Shown: piece after piece, positions 23,253-31,040 of the stretch
Position numbering within the stretch: the stretch's first letter is position 1
How the letters are laid out: each line of letters begins with the position of its first letter
Assembly (NCBI RefSeq): GCF_023898865.1
Contig: NZ_JAGSOV010000090.1
Location: 1-38,441 of the forward strand
DNA: 38,441 nucleotides
Direction: 5' to 3'
DNA from: Pseudonocardia humida
Lineage (GTDB): Bacteria; Actinomycetota; Actinomycetes; Mycobacteriales; Pseudonocardiaceae
Translations under genes and position numbers: made by a program
Notes under the pieces: model-generated
The model's input: only the letters and a program-made list of their open reading frames with translations
What the model was told of the DNA's origin: nothing
The model's database searches: none

Positions 23253-24092
23253 GTGCGTCTGGCTACGTGGAACGTGAACTCCGCCCTCTCGAGGCTGCCC
23301 CGACTGCTGCCGTGGCTCGACGAGCGCAGCCCGGACGTGGTCTGCCTGCAGGAGACCAAGCTCTCCGACGAGGCCTTCGCCGAGGCGTTCGACGGACCGT
23401 TGGCCGAGCGCGGCTACCAGGTCGCGCACGTCGGTGAAGGCCGGTGGAACGGGGTGGCGCTGCTGTCGCGGGTCGGCCTCGACGACGTCGAGCGCGAACT
23501 GCCCGGCGCGCCGCGCTTCCCGGACGCCGACTCCCCGGTCGAGGCCCGCGCGGTCACCGCCACCTGCGGCGGGCTGCGCGTGACCTCGGTGTACGTGCCC
23601 AACGGCCGGGCCCCGGCCGACCCGCACTACGCCTACAAGCTGGAGTGGCTGGCCGCGCTGCGCGAGTCGGTGACCAAGCCCGCCACCGCGGTCGTCGCCG
23701 GCGACATGAACATCGCCCCCACCGACGCCGACGTGTGGGATCCCGCGCTGTTCACCGAGTCCACCCACGTGACGCCGCCGGAGCGCGAGGCGCTGGCCGG
23801 CCTGCTCGGCATCGGCCTGCACGACGTCTTCCGCGACCGCTGGCCCGACCCGCACCTCTACACCTACTGGGACTACCAGAAGGGCCGGTTCCACCAGGAC
23901 AAGGGCATGCGCATCGACCTGGTGCTGGCCGGCGACGACCCGGCGGGCCGGGTGGCCGCGGCCTGGGTCGACCGCAAGGCGCGCAAGGGCAAGGGCCCCA
24001 GCGACCACGCCCCGGTGATCGTCGACCTGGACACGGCGCCGGACGGGGAGATCGGCCCGATCGTCCCGCCGGCCTCCAACCCCGTCCGGTGA
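23253..24092 (+). CDS. xthA: Exodeoxyribonuclease III (AP endonuclease family)
   Basis: A 279-residue exonuclease III/Ape1-type enzyme that cuts abasic sites and trims 3' ends in base excision repair. Motifs: RLATWNVNSALSRL at the start, VVCLQETKLSD (catalytic Glu near residue 35), VYVPNGRAP, AGDMNIAPTDADVWDP (catalytic Asp and Asn near 150), YTYWDYQ, and the terminal GPSDHAPVIVDL with the catalytic Asp-His pair. GTG start with a TAGCCT box 7 nt upstream, no Shine-Dalgarno. It is divergent from xylA with only 55 bp between them, so the two promoters interlock. Its 3' end runs into a homopolymer-rich gap. Confidence 0.93.
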   Translation: MRLATWNVNSALSRLPRLLPWLDERSPDVVCLQETKLSDEAFAEAFDGPLAERGYQVAHVGEGRWNGVALLSRVGLDDVERELPGAPRFPDADSPVEARAVTATCGGLRVTSVYVPNGRAPADPHYAYKLEWLAALRESVTKPATAVVAGDMNIAPTDADVWDPALFTESTHVTPPEREALAGLLGIGLHDVFRDRWPDPHLYTYWDYQKGRFHQDKGMRIDLVLAGDDPAGRVAAAWVDRKARKGKGPSDHAPVIVDLDTAPDGEIGPIVPPASNPVR

Positions 24093-24099
24093 GGGTCGT

Positions 24100-24121
24100 G
24101 GGGGGGGGGGGGGGGGGGGGG
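24100..24121 (+). repeat. Poly-G tract, 22 G
   Basis: A run of 22 G immediately after xthA, followed by further G6 (24125-24130) and G10 (24171-24180) runs. Such length is exceptional even at this GC and prone to slippage, G-quadruplex formation or assembly error. Confidence 0.9.
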
Positions 24122-24201
24122 CGCGGGGGGCACCCCCGACCCCCCGGACCACCACCCCCGCCGGGGGCGTGGGGGGGGGGTGGTTGATCTCACCTACAGA
24201 G

Positions 24202-24220
24202 CCCCCCCCCCCCCCCCCCC
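24202..24220 (+). repeat. Poly-C tract, 19 C
   Basis: A run of 19 C ending 21 nt before the GTG of the aldehyde dehydrogenase gene, i.e. in the expected -35 region upstream of a TACCAG box (24230-24235). It could pair with the G22 tract across about 80 nt. Confidence 0.9.
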
Positions 24221-24241
24221 GGACCCGGGTACCAGCCGAGC

Positions 24242-25603
24242 GTGGTGTCTGCCGAGAACCGTGAGTTGACCGTCCTCGACCCCCGCACCGGTGAGGTGGC
24301 GTCCCGGGTCCCGATCGCCTCGGCGCAGCGGTGCGACGAAGCCGTGCGGAACGCCCGCGGCGCGGCGCGGGCGTGGGCCCGCACACCCGCAGCCGAGCGC
24401 GCCGCGGCCCTGCACGCGGCCGCCGCGGCCGTGCGGGAGGCCGCCGACGAGCTGGCCGGGCTGAACGAGCGGGAGACCGGCAAGCTCCGCGACGACGCCC
24501 GCGGCGGCGTGGACGCCGGGGCCGGCACCCTCGTCCAGTACGCCGAGCTGGGCCCGGTGCACCGCGGCCGGGCGCTGCACGGCGGCCCGGACGCCACCGA
24601 CCTCATGGTCCCCGAGCCGCGCGGCGTGGTGGCCGTGCTGACCCCGTGGAACGACCCGGTCGCGGTGGCCGCAGGCCTGATCGGGGCCGCGCTGGCCACC
24701 GGAAACACCGTCGTGCACAAGCCGAGCGAGCGCTGCCCGCGCACCGGGCGCCGGTTCGCCGAGATCCTCGCCGCGCACCTGCCGGCGGGCGTCCTGGAGG
24801 TCGTCGACGGCGACGGGGAGGTCGGCGCGCGGCTGGCGGCGGCGCCGGTCGACGTCGTCGCGCACGTCGGCAGCACGGCCACCGGCCGCTCGATCGCCCG
24901 GGCCGCCGCCGGTACCGGCGCGAAGGTCCTGCTGGAGAACGGCGGCAACGACGCGCTCGTCGTCGACGAGGGCGTCGACCCGCAGTGGGCCGCGGCGCAG
25001 GCCGCGCTGGGCTCGTTCGCCAACGCCGGGCAGATCTGCGTGTCCGTCGAGCGGATCTACGTGCACGCCGCGCTGGCCGATCCGTTCCTGGCCGCGCTGG
25101 CCGGGGAGGCCAAGGAGTGGGGCGAGCGCATCGGCCCGCTGGTCGACCAGCGCCACCGCGAGCACGTGCACGGCCACGTCGCCGACGCGCTGTCGGCCGG
25201 TGCGCACGCGCTGGCCGGCGGCGAGGTGCCGGACGGGCCCGGCGCGTTCTACCCGCCGACGGTGCTCGCGGGCGTCGAGCCCGGGACGGCGGTGCTGCGC
25301 GAGGAGACGTTCGGTCCGGTCGCCCCGGTGCGGGTGCTGCCCGATTTCGACATCGCGCTGCGCGAGGCCGCCGACGACGCCTACGGCCTGTCCGCCGTGG
25401 TGCTCACGGCGGACATGACGCGCGCCCAGCGGGCGTGGCGGGAGCTGCCGGTGGGCACCGTGAAGATCAACAACGTGTTCGGCGGCGCGCCGGGCGGGGC
25501 GGCGCAGCCGCGCCGGGGCAGCGGCCAGGGCTACGGCTACGGCCCCGAGCTGCTCGACGAGATGACGACCACCAAGGTCGTGCACATCGGGTCCCCGGGA
25601 TGA
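24242..25603 (+). CDS. NAD(P)-dependent aldehyde dehydrogenase
   Basis: A 453-residue aldehyde dehydrogenase oxidising an aldehyde to the acid. Cofactor and catalytic motifs are in order: LTPWNDPVAVAAG (about 137), NTVVHKPSERCPRTG, HVGSTATGRSIA (about 208), catalytic Glu232 in LLENGGND, catalytic Cys266 in NAGQICVSVER, and EETFGPVAPV (about 358). The Glu-Cys spacing of 34 is standard. The protein is somewhat shorter than the usual 480-500 residues, and KPSER replaces the commoner KPSE-x-TP. Starts GTG-GTG at 24242 and 24245. Its stop overlaps the MetE-like ATG (ATGA). Substrate unknown. Confidence 0.88.
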   Translation: MVSAENRELTVLDPRTGEVASRVPIASAQRCDEAVRNARGAARAWARTPAAERAAALHAAAAAVREAADELAGLNERETGKLRDDARGGVDAGAGTLVQYAELGPVHRGRALHGGPDATDLMVPEPRGVVAVLTPWNDPVAVAAGLIGAALATGNTVVHKPSERCPRTGRRFAEILAAHLPAGVLEVVDGDGEVGARLAAAPVDVVAHVGSTATGRSIARAAAGTGAKVLLENGGNDALVVDEGVDPQWAAAQAALGSFANAGQICVSVERIYVHAALADPFLAALAGEAKEWGERIGPLVDQRHREHVHGHVADALSAGAHALAGGEVPDGPGAFYPPTVLAGVEPGTAVLREETFGPVAPVRVLPDFDIALREAADDAYGLSAVVLTADMTRAQRAWRELPVGTVKINNVFGGAPGGAAQPRRGSGQGYGYGPELLDEMTTTKVVHIGSPG

Positions 25604-26763
25604 TCCGCACGACGCACGTCGGCAGCCTGCCCCGCTCCGACGACGTCCTGGAGGCGTTGGCGAAGCGCGAGGCGGGCGGTCCGGAGCCCGACCCGGAGCT
25701 CGTCCGCCGGGCCGTGGCCGAGTGCGTGGCCCGGCAGGTCGAGCTGGGCCTGGACGTGGTCAACGACGGCGAGACGGGCAAGTCCAGCTACGTGACCTAC
25801 GTGCGCGACCGGCTCACCGGCTTCGCGCCCGGGCGGCCCCCGCCCGGTCGGCGCGACAACGCCCTCGACGACTTCCCCGAGTTCGCCATCCGCACCTGGC
25901 ACCGGGCCGCGGCGGAGACGGTGTGCAGCGGCGAGGTCCGCTACCGCGGCACCGGTCCGGTCGAGGCCGACATCGCGAACCTGTGCGACGCGCTCGTCGA
26001 GCACCCCGGCCGCGAGGGCTTCCTGACCGCCGCCTCGCCGGGTGTCGTCGACCTGTTCCACGCCACCACGCACCACCCCGACCGCGAGTCGTACCTGCTG
26101 GCGGTGGCCGAGGCGATGAAGACCGAGTACGACGCGATCCACGCCGCCGGCCTGCTGCTCCAGCTCGACTGCCCCGATCTCGCCGTCCAGCGGACGTTCT
26201 TCCCGCCCGGCGCCGAGGGCCTGTCCGCGTTCCGCCGGCTCGCCGCGCAGAACGTCGAGGTGCTCAACCACGCGTTGCGCGACATCCCGCCGGAGCGGGT
26301 GCGGCTGCACCTGTGCTGGGGCAACTCGGAGGCCCCGCACACCCGCGACGTCCCGCTGCGCGACGTGCTCGACATCGTGCTCGGCGCCCGGGCGGGCACG
26401 CTGTCGTTCGAGGGCGCCAACCCCCGCCACGGCCACGAGTGGGCCGTGTTCACCGAGGTCGAGCTGCCCGACGACCGGCGGATCCAGCCGGGCGTGGTGG
26501 ACAGCAGCACGCACTTCGTCGAGCACCCGGAGCTGGTCGCCGACCGCATCGAGCGCTACGCCCGCGTGGTCGGCGCCGACCGGGTGATCGCCGGCACCGA
26601 CTGCGGGATGGCCACCTTCGCCGCGGGCGGATCGACCCTGGACGGCCGGGTGGCCTGGGCCAAGCTGGGGTCGCTCGTCGAGGGCGCCGCCCTGGCCACG
26701 GCCCGGCTGCGCCGCCGAGGCGACGTTCGATCGGGTGACGTGGGCGACATCCCGACTGGGTGA
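25600..26763 (+). CDS. MetE C-terminal-like zinc methyltransferase family protein
   Basis: A 387-residue protein of the cobalamin-independent methionine synthase C-terminal (UROD/MetE-like) superfamily: IRTTHVGSLPRSDDV at the start, LDVVNDGETGKSSYVTYV, and the zinc set His237 and Cys239 (RLHLCWGN), Glu271 (LSFEGAN) and Cys335 (AGTDCGM). The N-terminal half of true MetE is absent, so it is not a complete methionine synthase. The family holds methyl or alkyl transfer to thiols, including epoxyalkane:coenzyme M transferase, and many uncharacterised members. It is translationally coupled to the aldehyde dehydrogenase, suggesting one pathway in which a thiol adduct or methyl donor and an aldehyde are linked. 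Physiological substrate unknown. Confidence 0.82.
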   Translation: MIRTTHVGSLPRSDDVLEALAKREAGGPEPDPELVRRAVAECVARQVELGLDVVNDGETGKSSYVTYVRDRLTGFAPGRPPPGRRDNALDDFPEFAIRTWHRAAAETVCSGEVRYRGTGPVEADIANLCDALVEHPGREGFLTAASPGVVDLFHATTHHPDRESYLLAVAEAMKTEYDAIHAAGLLLQLDCPDLAVQRTFFPPGAEGLSAFRRLAAQNVEVLNHALRDIPPERVRLHLCWGNSEAPHTRDVPLRDVLDIVLGARAGTLSFEGANPRHGHEWAVFTEVELPDDRRIQPGVVDSSTHFVEHPELVADRIERYARVVGADRVIAGTDCGMATFAAGGSTLDGRVAWAKLGSLVEGAALATARLRRRGDVRSGDVGDIPTG

Positions 26764-26814
26764 CGGCCCAGCGGGCACCCGTGGAGCACGTTCCCCACCT
26801 GCTCTGGAGTCGTG

Positions 26815-27129
26815 ATGCGTCGTCGCGCCCTGCCCGCCGTGCTCACCGTCGTCGCGCTGGTAGCCATCGCCATGGCGTCCTACCTGGCCGCCAACGCGGT
26901 CCTGCTGCCCGACCCGGTCGCGGTCCAGACCGCGGCGCTGCCGGCCGAGGCCACCGTGGAGCCCGTGGCCGCGGCCCCGGCCGCAGCGGACCCCAGCGCC
27001 CCCGGCTCGTTCGGGCTGGCCCTGGTCGTGTGGGGTTCGGTCCTGGTCCTCGCGGTGGCCACCTGGGCGGCCCGCGGCATCCGGAAGGGCGCCGGGCCGG
27101 TGCCCGACGCCCTCCCCGCGCGGCCCTAG
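26815..27129 (+). CDS. Small two-helix membrane protein
   Basis: A 104-residue protein with hydrophobic segments at about residues 7-30 (LPAVLTVVALVAIAMASYLAA) and 65-85 (GLALVVWGSVLVLAVATWAA), an Ala/Pro-rich loop between, and a short basic tail. No family recognised. ATG 26815 follows an in-frame GTG at 26812; GGAG lies just upstream. It is 51 bp after the MetE-like gene and could be the last gene of that unit. Confidence 0.6.
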   Translation: MRRRALPAVLTVVALVAIAMASYLAANAVLLPDPVAVQTAALPAEATVEPVAAAPAAADPSAPGSFGLALVVWGSVLVLAVATWAARGIRKGAGPVPDALPARP

Positions 27130-27130
27130 C

Positions 27131-27430
27131 TCATCGCACGGTGACCGTGCTGAGAACCACGTTGTCCAGGCGGTCCGGGTCCAGCACCGCCGAGTTCGTC
27201 GCGAACGGGATCGTCTTCGACCCCCGGGCGCCCGCGTCCACGACGAACGTCACCTTGTGGACGACTTCCGCGCCGGGGGCGAGCTGGGCAGGACGAAGGC
27301 GGCCGCCGACGGCGTGCTGACCGCGCCGGGCGCCGCGGTGATCCGCAGCCCCGACGGCGCGCTGGCCGCGGTGGAGACGGCGCAGCGTGACGGGGGCCGT
27401 CCGCGCCGAACCCGCGCGCGCCGGCCGCCC
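27131..27430 (-). pseudogene. Frameshifted C-terminal remnant of an unknown protein
   Basis: On the minus strand two frames look protein-like in sequence. The upstream one reads STAASAPSGLRITAAPGAVS and continues to AAFVLP near 27290; the other continues AQLAPGAEVVHKVTFVVD to the stop at 27131. Joining them needs a one-base shift at about 27285-27292, giving a plausible beta-rich domain of about 85 residues. No start codon with a Shine-Dalgarno is seen before proA's promoter region. Either a decayed gene fragment or a sequencing frameshift; family not recognised. Confidence 0.4.
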
Positions 27431-27439
27431 CGGGCGTGG

Positions 27440-27445
27440 CAACCT
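27440..27445 (+). promoter_or_regulatory. -10-like box CAACCT of proA
   Basis: CAACCT ends 6 nt before GTG 27452, which has no Shine-Dalgarno. Weaker than the other leaderless boxes because the first base is C. Confidence 0.3.
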
Positions 27446-27451
27446 GGCCGG

Positions 27452-28732
27452 GTGAGCACCAGCACCGCCGCCCCCACCAGCATCGACGCCACCTCGTCGG
27501 ACGCCGTCGCCGTCCGCGAGGCCGCCCAGCGGGCGGCCGCCGCCGCGCCCGCGGTGCGGGCGGCGGGCGGCCCGGCGATCGACGCCGCCCTGCGCGCCGC
27601 GGCGGGTCTGCTACGCGAGCGCTCCTCGGAGCTGCTGGAGGTCAACGCGGCCGACGTCACCGCGGCCGAGGCCGCCGGGATGGCGTCCGGCCTGCTCGAC
27701 CGGCTCCGGCTGACCCCCGAGCGCCTCGCCGACATCGCCCACCAGCTGGAGGTGCTGGCCGACACCCCGGAGCCGGAGGTCCAGCGCTTCGTGCGCGCGC
27801 TGCCCACCGGCGAGCGGGTGTTCGAGCGGCGGGTGCCGGTCGGGGTGATCGGCGCGGTGTTCGAGGCCCGCCCGAACGTCACCGTGGACGTGGCCTCCCA
27901 GGTGCTCAAGGCGCGCAGCGCCGCCGTGCTGCGCACCGGTTCCGCCGCGCTCGGCTCGGCCCGCGCGCTGGTCGAGCGGGTGCTCGGACCGGCGCTGGAG
28001 GGGGCCGGGGTGCCGGCCGCGGCGGTCCAGCTGGTGCCGACGCCGGGCCACGCGGGCGCCGAGGCCCTCGTCGGCCTGCCCGACCTGGTGCCGCTGGTGG
28101 TCGTGCGGGGCAGCGGGGAGGTCACCCGCAAGCTGTCCGCGCTCGGCGCGGCCGCCGGCACCCGCGTGCTCGCCCACGCCGACGGCGGCGGCGTGCTCTA
28201 CCTCGACGCCAGCGCCGACCCGGCGCTCGTCGAGCGGCTGGTCACCGAGGGCACCGACCGGCTGGGCGTGTGCAACCGGCTGAACCTGCTGCTGATCGAC
28301 CGCCCCGGCTACGACCGGCTCTGGCCGGTGGCCGAGCGGGCGCTGTCGGCCCGCTCGATCACCCCGAGCCTGCCGCCGCACGAGCACGCCCTCGGCCACG
28401 AGTGGGCCCTCGACTCGGGGGCCGAGGCGCACGTGACGGTCGCGGCCGTGGACGGCCCGGTCGACGCGGCGCGGACCGCGGCGCGGGAGACCTCCGGCCT
28501 GGCCGCCACGGTGTGCGCGGCCGACGAGGACGCCGCGACCGCCTTCATCGACGCCTACACGGGCACGGGGGTGTTCTGGAACGCCACCACCCGGCTGCTG
28601 GACGGCTACAAGCTGCTCGGCCTGCCCGAGACCGGCATCAACGTCGACCACACCCCGGGCCCGCGCGGCCCGGTGACCTACCCCGACCTGTCGCTGCGCC
28701 AGTTCGTGGTGCTGCCGGCCGACCGCGGGTAG
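27452..28732 (+). CDS. proA: Gamma-glutamyl phosphate reductase
   Basis: A 426-residue NADPH-dependent enzyme making glutamate 5-semialdehyde, the second step of proline synthesis. Typical motifs: RRVPVGVIGAVFEARPNVTVD (about 127-147), RTGSAALGSA, the dinucleotide region VVRGSGEV, the catalytic Cys274 in LGVCNRLNLLLID, and the terminal HTPGPRGPVTYPDLSL. GTG 27452 (VSTSTAAPTSIDATSS) is the start that gives normal length; the longer frame upstream overlaps the remnant on the other strand. proB is not adjacent. It converges on the TetR gene with 6 bp between stops. Confidence 0.95.
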   Translation: MSTSTAAPTSIDATSSDAVAVREAAQRAAAAAPAVRAAGGPAIDAALRAAAGLLRERSSELLEVNAADVTAAEAAGMASGLLDRLRLTPERLADIAHQLEVLADTPEPEVQRFVRALPTGERVFERRVPVGVIGAVFEARPNVTVDVASQVLKARSAAVLRTGSAALGSARALVERVLGPALEGAGVPAAAVQLVPTPGHAGAEALVGLPDLVPLVVVRGSGEVTRKLSALGAAAGTRVLAHADGGGVLYLDASADPALVERLVTEGTDRLGVCNRLNLLLIDRPGYDRLWPVAERALSARSITPSLPPHEHALGHEWALDSGAEAHVTVAAVDGPVDAARTAARETSGLAATVCAADEDAATAFIDAYTGTGVFWNATTRLLDGYKLLGLPETGINVDHTPGPRGPVTYPDLSLRQFVVLPADRG

Positions 28733-28738
28733 GCGGGG

Positions 28739-29332
28739 TCAGCCGACGCGCAGCGCGTCGAGCAGCCGGGTCAGCGCGGCCAGCGCGTCGGCCAGGTCCT
28801 GCGGGTCGTCGGTGCCGGCGACCCACAGCGCGGCCTCGTTCATCGCCCCGGACAGCAGGTGCGCCAGTGGGGCGACCGGCTGCGGGGCGAGCACGCCCGC
28901 GTCGACCAGCTCGGCCAGCGCCTCGCCCAGGTGCCGGCCCGCGCCGGTCTCGTCCATGGCCCGCCACTCGCTCCAGCCGAGCACGGCCGGGCCGTCGACG
29001 AGCATGACGCGCCGCGCAGCGGGCTCGGTGCTGGCGGTGAGGAACGCCCGGCAGCCGGTCGTCAGCCGCGCCCACGGGTCGGGCTCGCCGTCGGCCGCGG
29101 CGGCGACGGCGTCGGCCACCTCCTGCTGGACGTCGGCCAGCACGGCCCGGAACAGGTCGGTCTTGCCGCCGGGGAAGTGGTGGTAGAGGGCCCCCTTGGT
29201 CACTCCCGCGGTGCGCACGACCTCGGCCAGCCCGACCGCGGCGTAGCCCTGCTCGCTGAACAGCCGCCGACCCACCCGCTGCAGCTCACTGCGGGTGCGC
29301 TCGCGTTGCTGCGCCCGCACGCCGTCCGCCAT
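28739..29332 (-). CDS. TetR-family transcriptional regulator
   Basis: A 197-residue TetR regulator with its helix-turn-helix at about residues 12-56 (LQRVGRRLFSEQGYAAVGLAEV, then VTKGALYHHFPGGKTDLF) and a C-terminal ligand domain with EWRAMDETGAG and a helical end. ATG start with Shine-Dalgarno AAGGAGGGG. It is divergent from a VOC protein gene; two similar palindromes in the 77-bp gap sit on the promoter, so it most likely represses both itself and the VOC gene. Ligand unknown. Confidence 0.9.
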   Translation of the reverse strand: MADGVRAQQRERTRSELQRVGRRLFSEQGYAAVGLAEVVRTAGVTKGALYHHFPGGKTDLFRAVLADVQQEVADAVAAAADGEPDPWARLTTGCRAFLTASTEPAARRVMLVDGPAVLGWSEWRAMDETGAGRHLGEALAELVDAGVLAPQPVAPLAHLLSGAMNEAALWVAGTDDPQDLADALAALTRLLDALRVG

Positions 29333-29341
29333 CGCCCCTCC

Positions 29342-29370
29342 TTGACATACCGACGGTACGCCAATACCGT
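29342..29370 (+). promoter_or_regulatory. Promoter of the VOC gene
   Basis: A perfect -35 TTGACA (29342-29347), 17-nt spacer and -10 TACCGT (29365-29370), the most canonical promoter in the window. Confidence 0.7.
29346..29362. promoter_or_regulatory. TetR operator candidate 1
   Basis: TACCG-A-CGGTA (29348-29358) palindrome with flanks ACA/CGC, sitting in the -35/-10 spacer of the VOC promoter. Confidence 0.6.
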
Positions 29371-29375
29371 CCTTC

Positions 29376-29392
29376 GCATACCGATGGTACGC
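29376..29392. promoter_or_regulatory. TetR operator candidate 2
   Basis: GCATACC-GAT-GGTACGC (29376-29392), nearly identical to operator 1 and exactly 31 bp away (three helical turns), just past the expected VOC transcription start. A third half-site TACCGT coincides with the -10. Confidence 0.6.
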
Positions 29393-29409
29393 GAAACCAG
29401 GAGGACGCG

Positions 29410-29826
29410 GTGCACCTGACCGGCTTCTACCCCGTGCTCGGCACGCCCCGGCTGCGCGAGACGCACGAGTTCTACGCCCGGTACTTCGGCTTCGAGACGA
29501 CCTTCGAGACCGACTGGTACGTCAGCCTGCGCCGGCCCGGGCCGCCGGACGTCGAGCTGGCGCTGCTCGACCCCACGCACCCGACCGTGCCGGCCGGCTA
29601 CCGGCGCCCGGTGCAGGGCGTGCTGCTCAACGTCGAGGTCGCCGACGTCGACGCCGAGTGGGAGCGGCTGGTCGTGCGCGGCGGCCTGCACCCCGAGCTC
29701 GAGCTGCGCAGCGAGCCGTTCGGGCAGCGGCACTTCATCGTCGCCGACCCCGGCGGCGCACTGGTCGACGTGATCACGCCGATCGAGCCCGCGGCCGAGT
29801 ACGCCGCCGCCTTCCGGGACGACTAG
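29410..29826 (+). CDS. VOC (glyoxalase/bleomycin-resistance fold) protein
   Basis: A 138-residue vicinal-oxygen-chelate protein: TGFYPVLGTPRLRETHEFYARYFGFETTF in the first beta-alpha-beta-beta-beta module, a second module with VQGVLLNVEVADVDAEWERL, and the closing FIVADPGGALVDVITPIEP. Members are metal enzymes (lyases, dioxygenases) or ligand-binding resistance proteins; which applies is unclear. GTG start with AGGAGG at 29398-29403. It is controlled by the divergent TetR gene, which suggests it is induced by a small molecule it binds or degrades. Confidence 0.82.
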   Translation: MHLTGFYPVLGTPRLRETHEFYARYFGFETTFETDWYVSLRRPGPPDVELALLDPTHPTVPAGYRRPVQGVLLNVEVADVDAEWERLVVRGGLHPELELRSEPFGQRHFIVADPGGALVDVITPIEPAAEYAAAFRDD

Positions 29827-29834
29827 CCCGTCGC

Positions 29835-29865
29835 CCGCACCCCCGAGGGCCGAACGGGGGTGCGG
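29835..29865 (+). terminator. Stem-loop after the VOC gene
   Basis: Perfect 10-bp arms CCGCACCCCC and GGGGGTGCGG around an 11-nt loop, starting 8 bp after the stop. No T-tract, as is common in actinobacteria. Confidence 0.6.
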
Positions 29866-29932
29866 CTACCACCGACCGGACCTGGGGGGATACCTGGTAC
29901 CGCGCCGGTCCGGGCGGGAGGACCATGAGCGC

Positions 29933-31030
29933 ATGGTGACCACCGCCGACCGCCCCGCGACATGGGACCTGTTCCGCAGCTCGGGTGAGGATCGGCCCGT
30001 ACCGTCCGCCCGCGCCGACGCGATCACCACCGCGCTCGGTGTCTGGTTCACCCTGGGGCTCTTCGTCGACGCCTACGCCCACGCCAACCTCCCCGGCCTG
30101 GAGACGTTCTTCACGCCGTGGCACGCGGTGTTCTACAGCGGGTTCGCGGCCGTCGGGCTGTGGGTCCTGTGGCTGGTGTGGGGCCACGTGCGGGAGGGCA
30201 GGCGCGGGCTGTCGGCGGTGCCGCTGGGCTACGGGGCCACGGTCGTCGCGCTGCCGGTGTTCGCCGTGTCCGGCGGCGTCGACCTCGTCTGGCACGAGGT
30301 CATCGGCATCGAGACCACCACCGACATCTTCTTCAGCCCGAGCCACCTCGGCCTGGTGGTGTCGATGATCGTCATCCTGACCAGCCCGCTGCGCTCGGCC
30401 TGGGCCCGCCACCCCGCGGGCACGCGCCCGTCCCTGGGTGCGGTGCTCCCCGGGGTGCTCACCCTGGCCTTCGCGGCCAGCCTGGTGCTGCTGTTCCTCA
30501 CCTACGGCAACGCCTTCCTGCGCGACTCGTCCTCCGTCGTCGGCGCGCTCTCCGATGCCGACGACGGCCAGGCAGGCCGGCTGGCGGCCAGCATCGTGAT
30601 CACGACCATGGTGCTGGTCGCCCCGCTGCTGCTGGTGGCCCGGCGCTGGGCGCTGCCGCGCGGCACCGCCACCGTGCTGTTCGCCGTCTGCGCGGTGATC
30701 TCCGCGGTGCTCACCGGCTTCGAGGCGAACGAGATCATGATCGCGACGGTGGTCGCGGGCGCGCTGGTCGACGTGCTGGCCGCGGTGCTGCGCCCGAGCG
30801 GCGCGCGGCGCGCCGCGTTCTGGCTGTTCGGCTTCCTCGCCCCGGTGCTCACCTGGGCGGTCTACCTGGGGGTCGCCTCGGCCACGGTGGGGCGGCTGCC
30901 GCTGGTGGCCGAGTTCTGGACGGGCATCCCGCTGGTCGCCGGGCTGGTCGGATGGGCGCTGGCGGCGCTGCTGCTGCCCGACGCCGCGGCGGGCGCGCCC
31001 ACCGCGCCGAAGGGCGCCGCCTCCGTCTAG
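29933..31030 (+). CDS. Polytopic membrane protein with conserved-looking histidines
   Basis: A 365-residue integral membrane protein with about 8-9 hydrophobic segments. I do not recognise a characterised family. Histidines lie at membrane borders in the first half: DAYAHANLP and FFTPWHAVFYSGF (about 47-70), VDLVWHEVIGIE (about 117-125) and FFSPSHLGLV (about 133-140), a spacing that suggests metal or heme binding, while the second half is plain transport-like helices. ATG 29933 is about 10 nt after GGGAGGA; an ATG at 29925 is out of frame and would make only a 4-codon ORF. Its stop TAG forms part of the -10 box of the next gene, so the next operon starts separately. Confidence 0.78.
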   Translation: MVTTADRPATWDLFRSSGEDRPVPSARADAITTALGVWFTLGLFVDAYAHANLPGLETFFTPWHAVFYSGFAAVGLWVLWLVWGHVREGRRGLSAVPLGYGATVVALPVFAVSGGVDLVWHEVIGIETTTDIFFSPSHLGLVVSMIVILTSPLRSAWARHPAGTRPSLGAVLPGVLTLAFAASLVLLFLTYGNAFLRDSSSVVGALSDADDGQAGRLAASIVITTMVLVAPLLLVARRWALPRGTATVLFAVCAVISAVLTGFEANEIMIATVVAGALVDVLAAVLRPSGARRAAFWLFGFLAPVLTWAVYLGVASATVGRLPLVAEFWTGIPLVAGLVGWALAALLLPDAAAGAPTAPKGAASV

Positions 31031-31033
31031 ATT
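31028..31033 (+). promoter_or_regulatory. -10 box TAGATT of the M16 operon
   Basis: TAGATT ends 7 nt before GTG 31041; its first three bases are the stop codon of the preceding gene. No Shine-Dalgarno is present. Confidence 0.5.
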
Positions 31034-31040
31034 CGGCGGC

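Noticed and set aside
22077..24386. A long minus-strand frame spanning xylA, xthA and the poly-G region
   Set aside because: Low-complexity, overlaps two well-identified genes in other frames.
25600..26763. Calling the MetE-like protein an epoxyalkane:coenzyme M transferase
   Set aside because: Same superfamily and zinc ligands, but no CoM synthesis or monooxygenase genes in the window; family-level call only.
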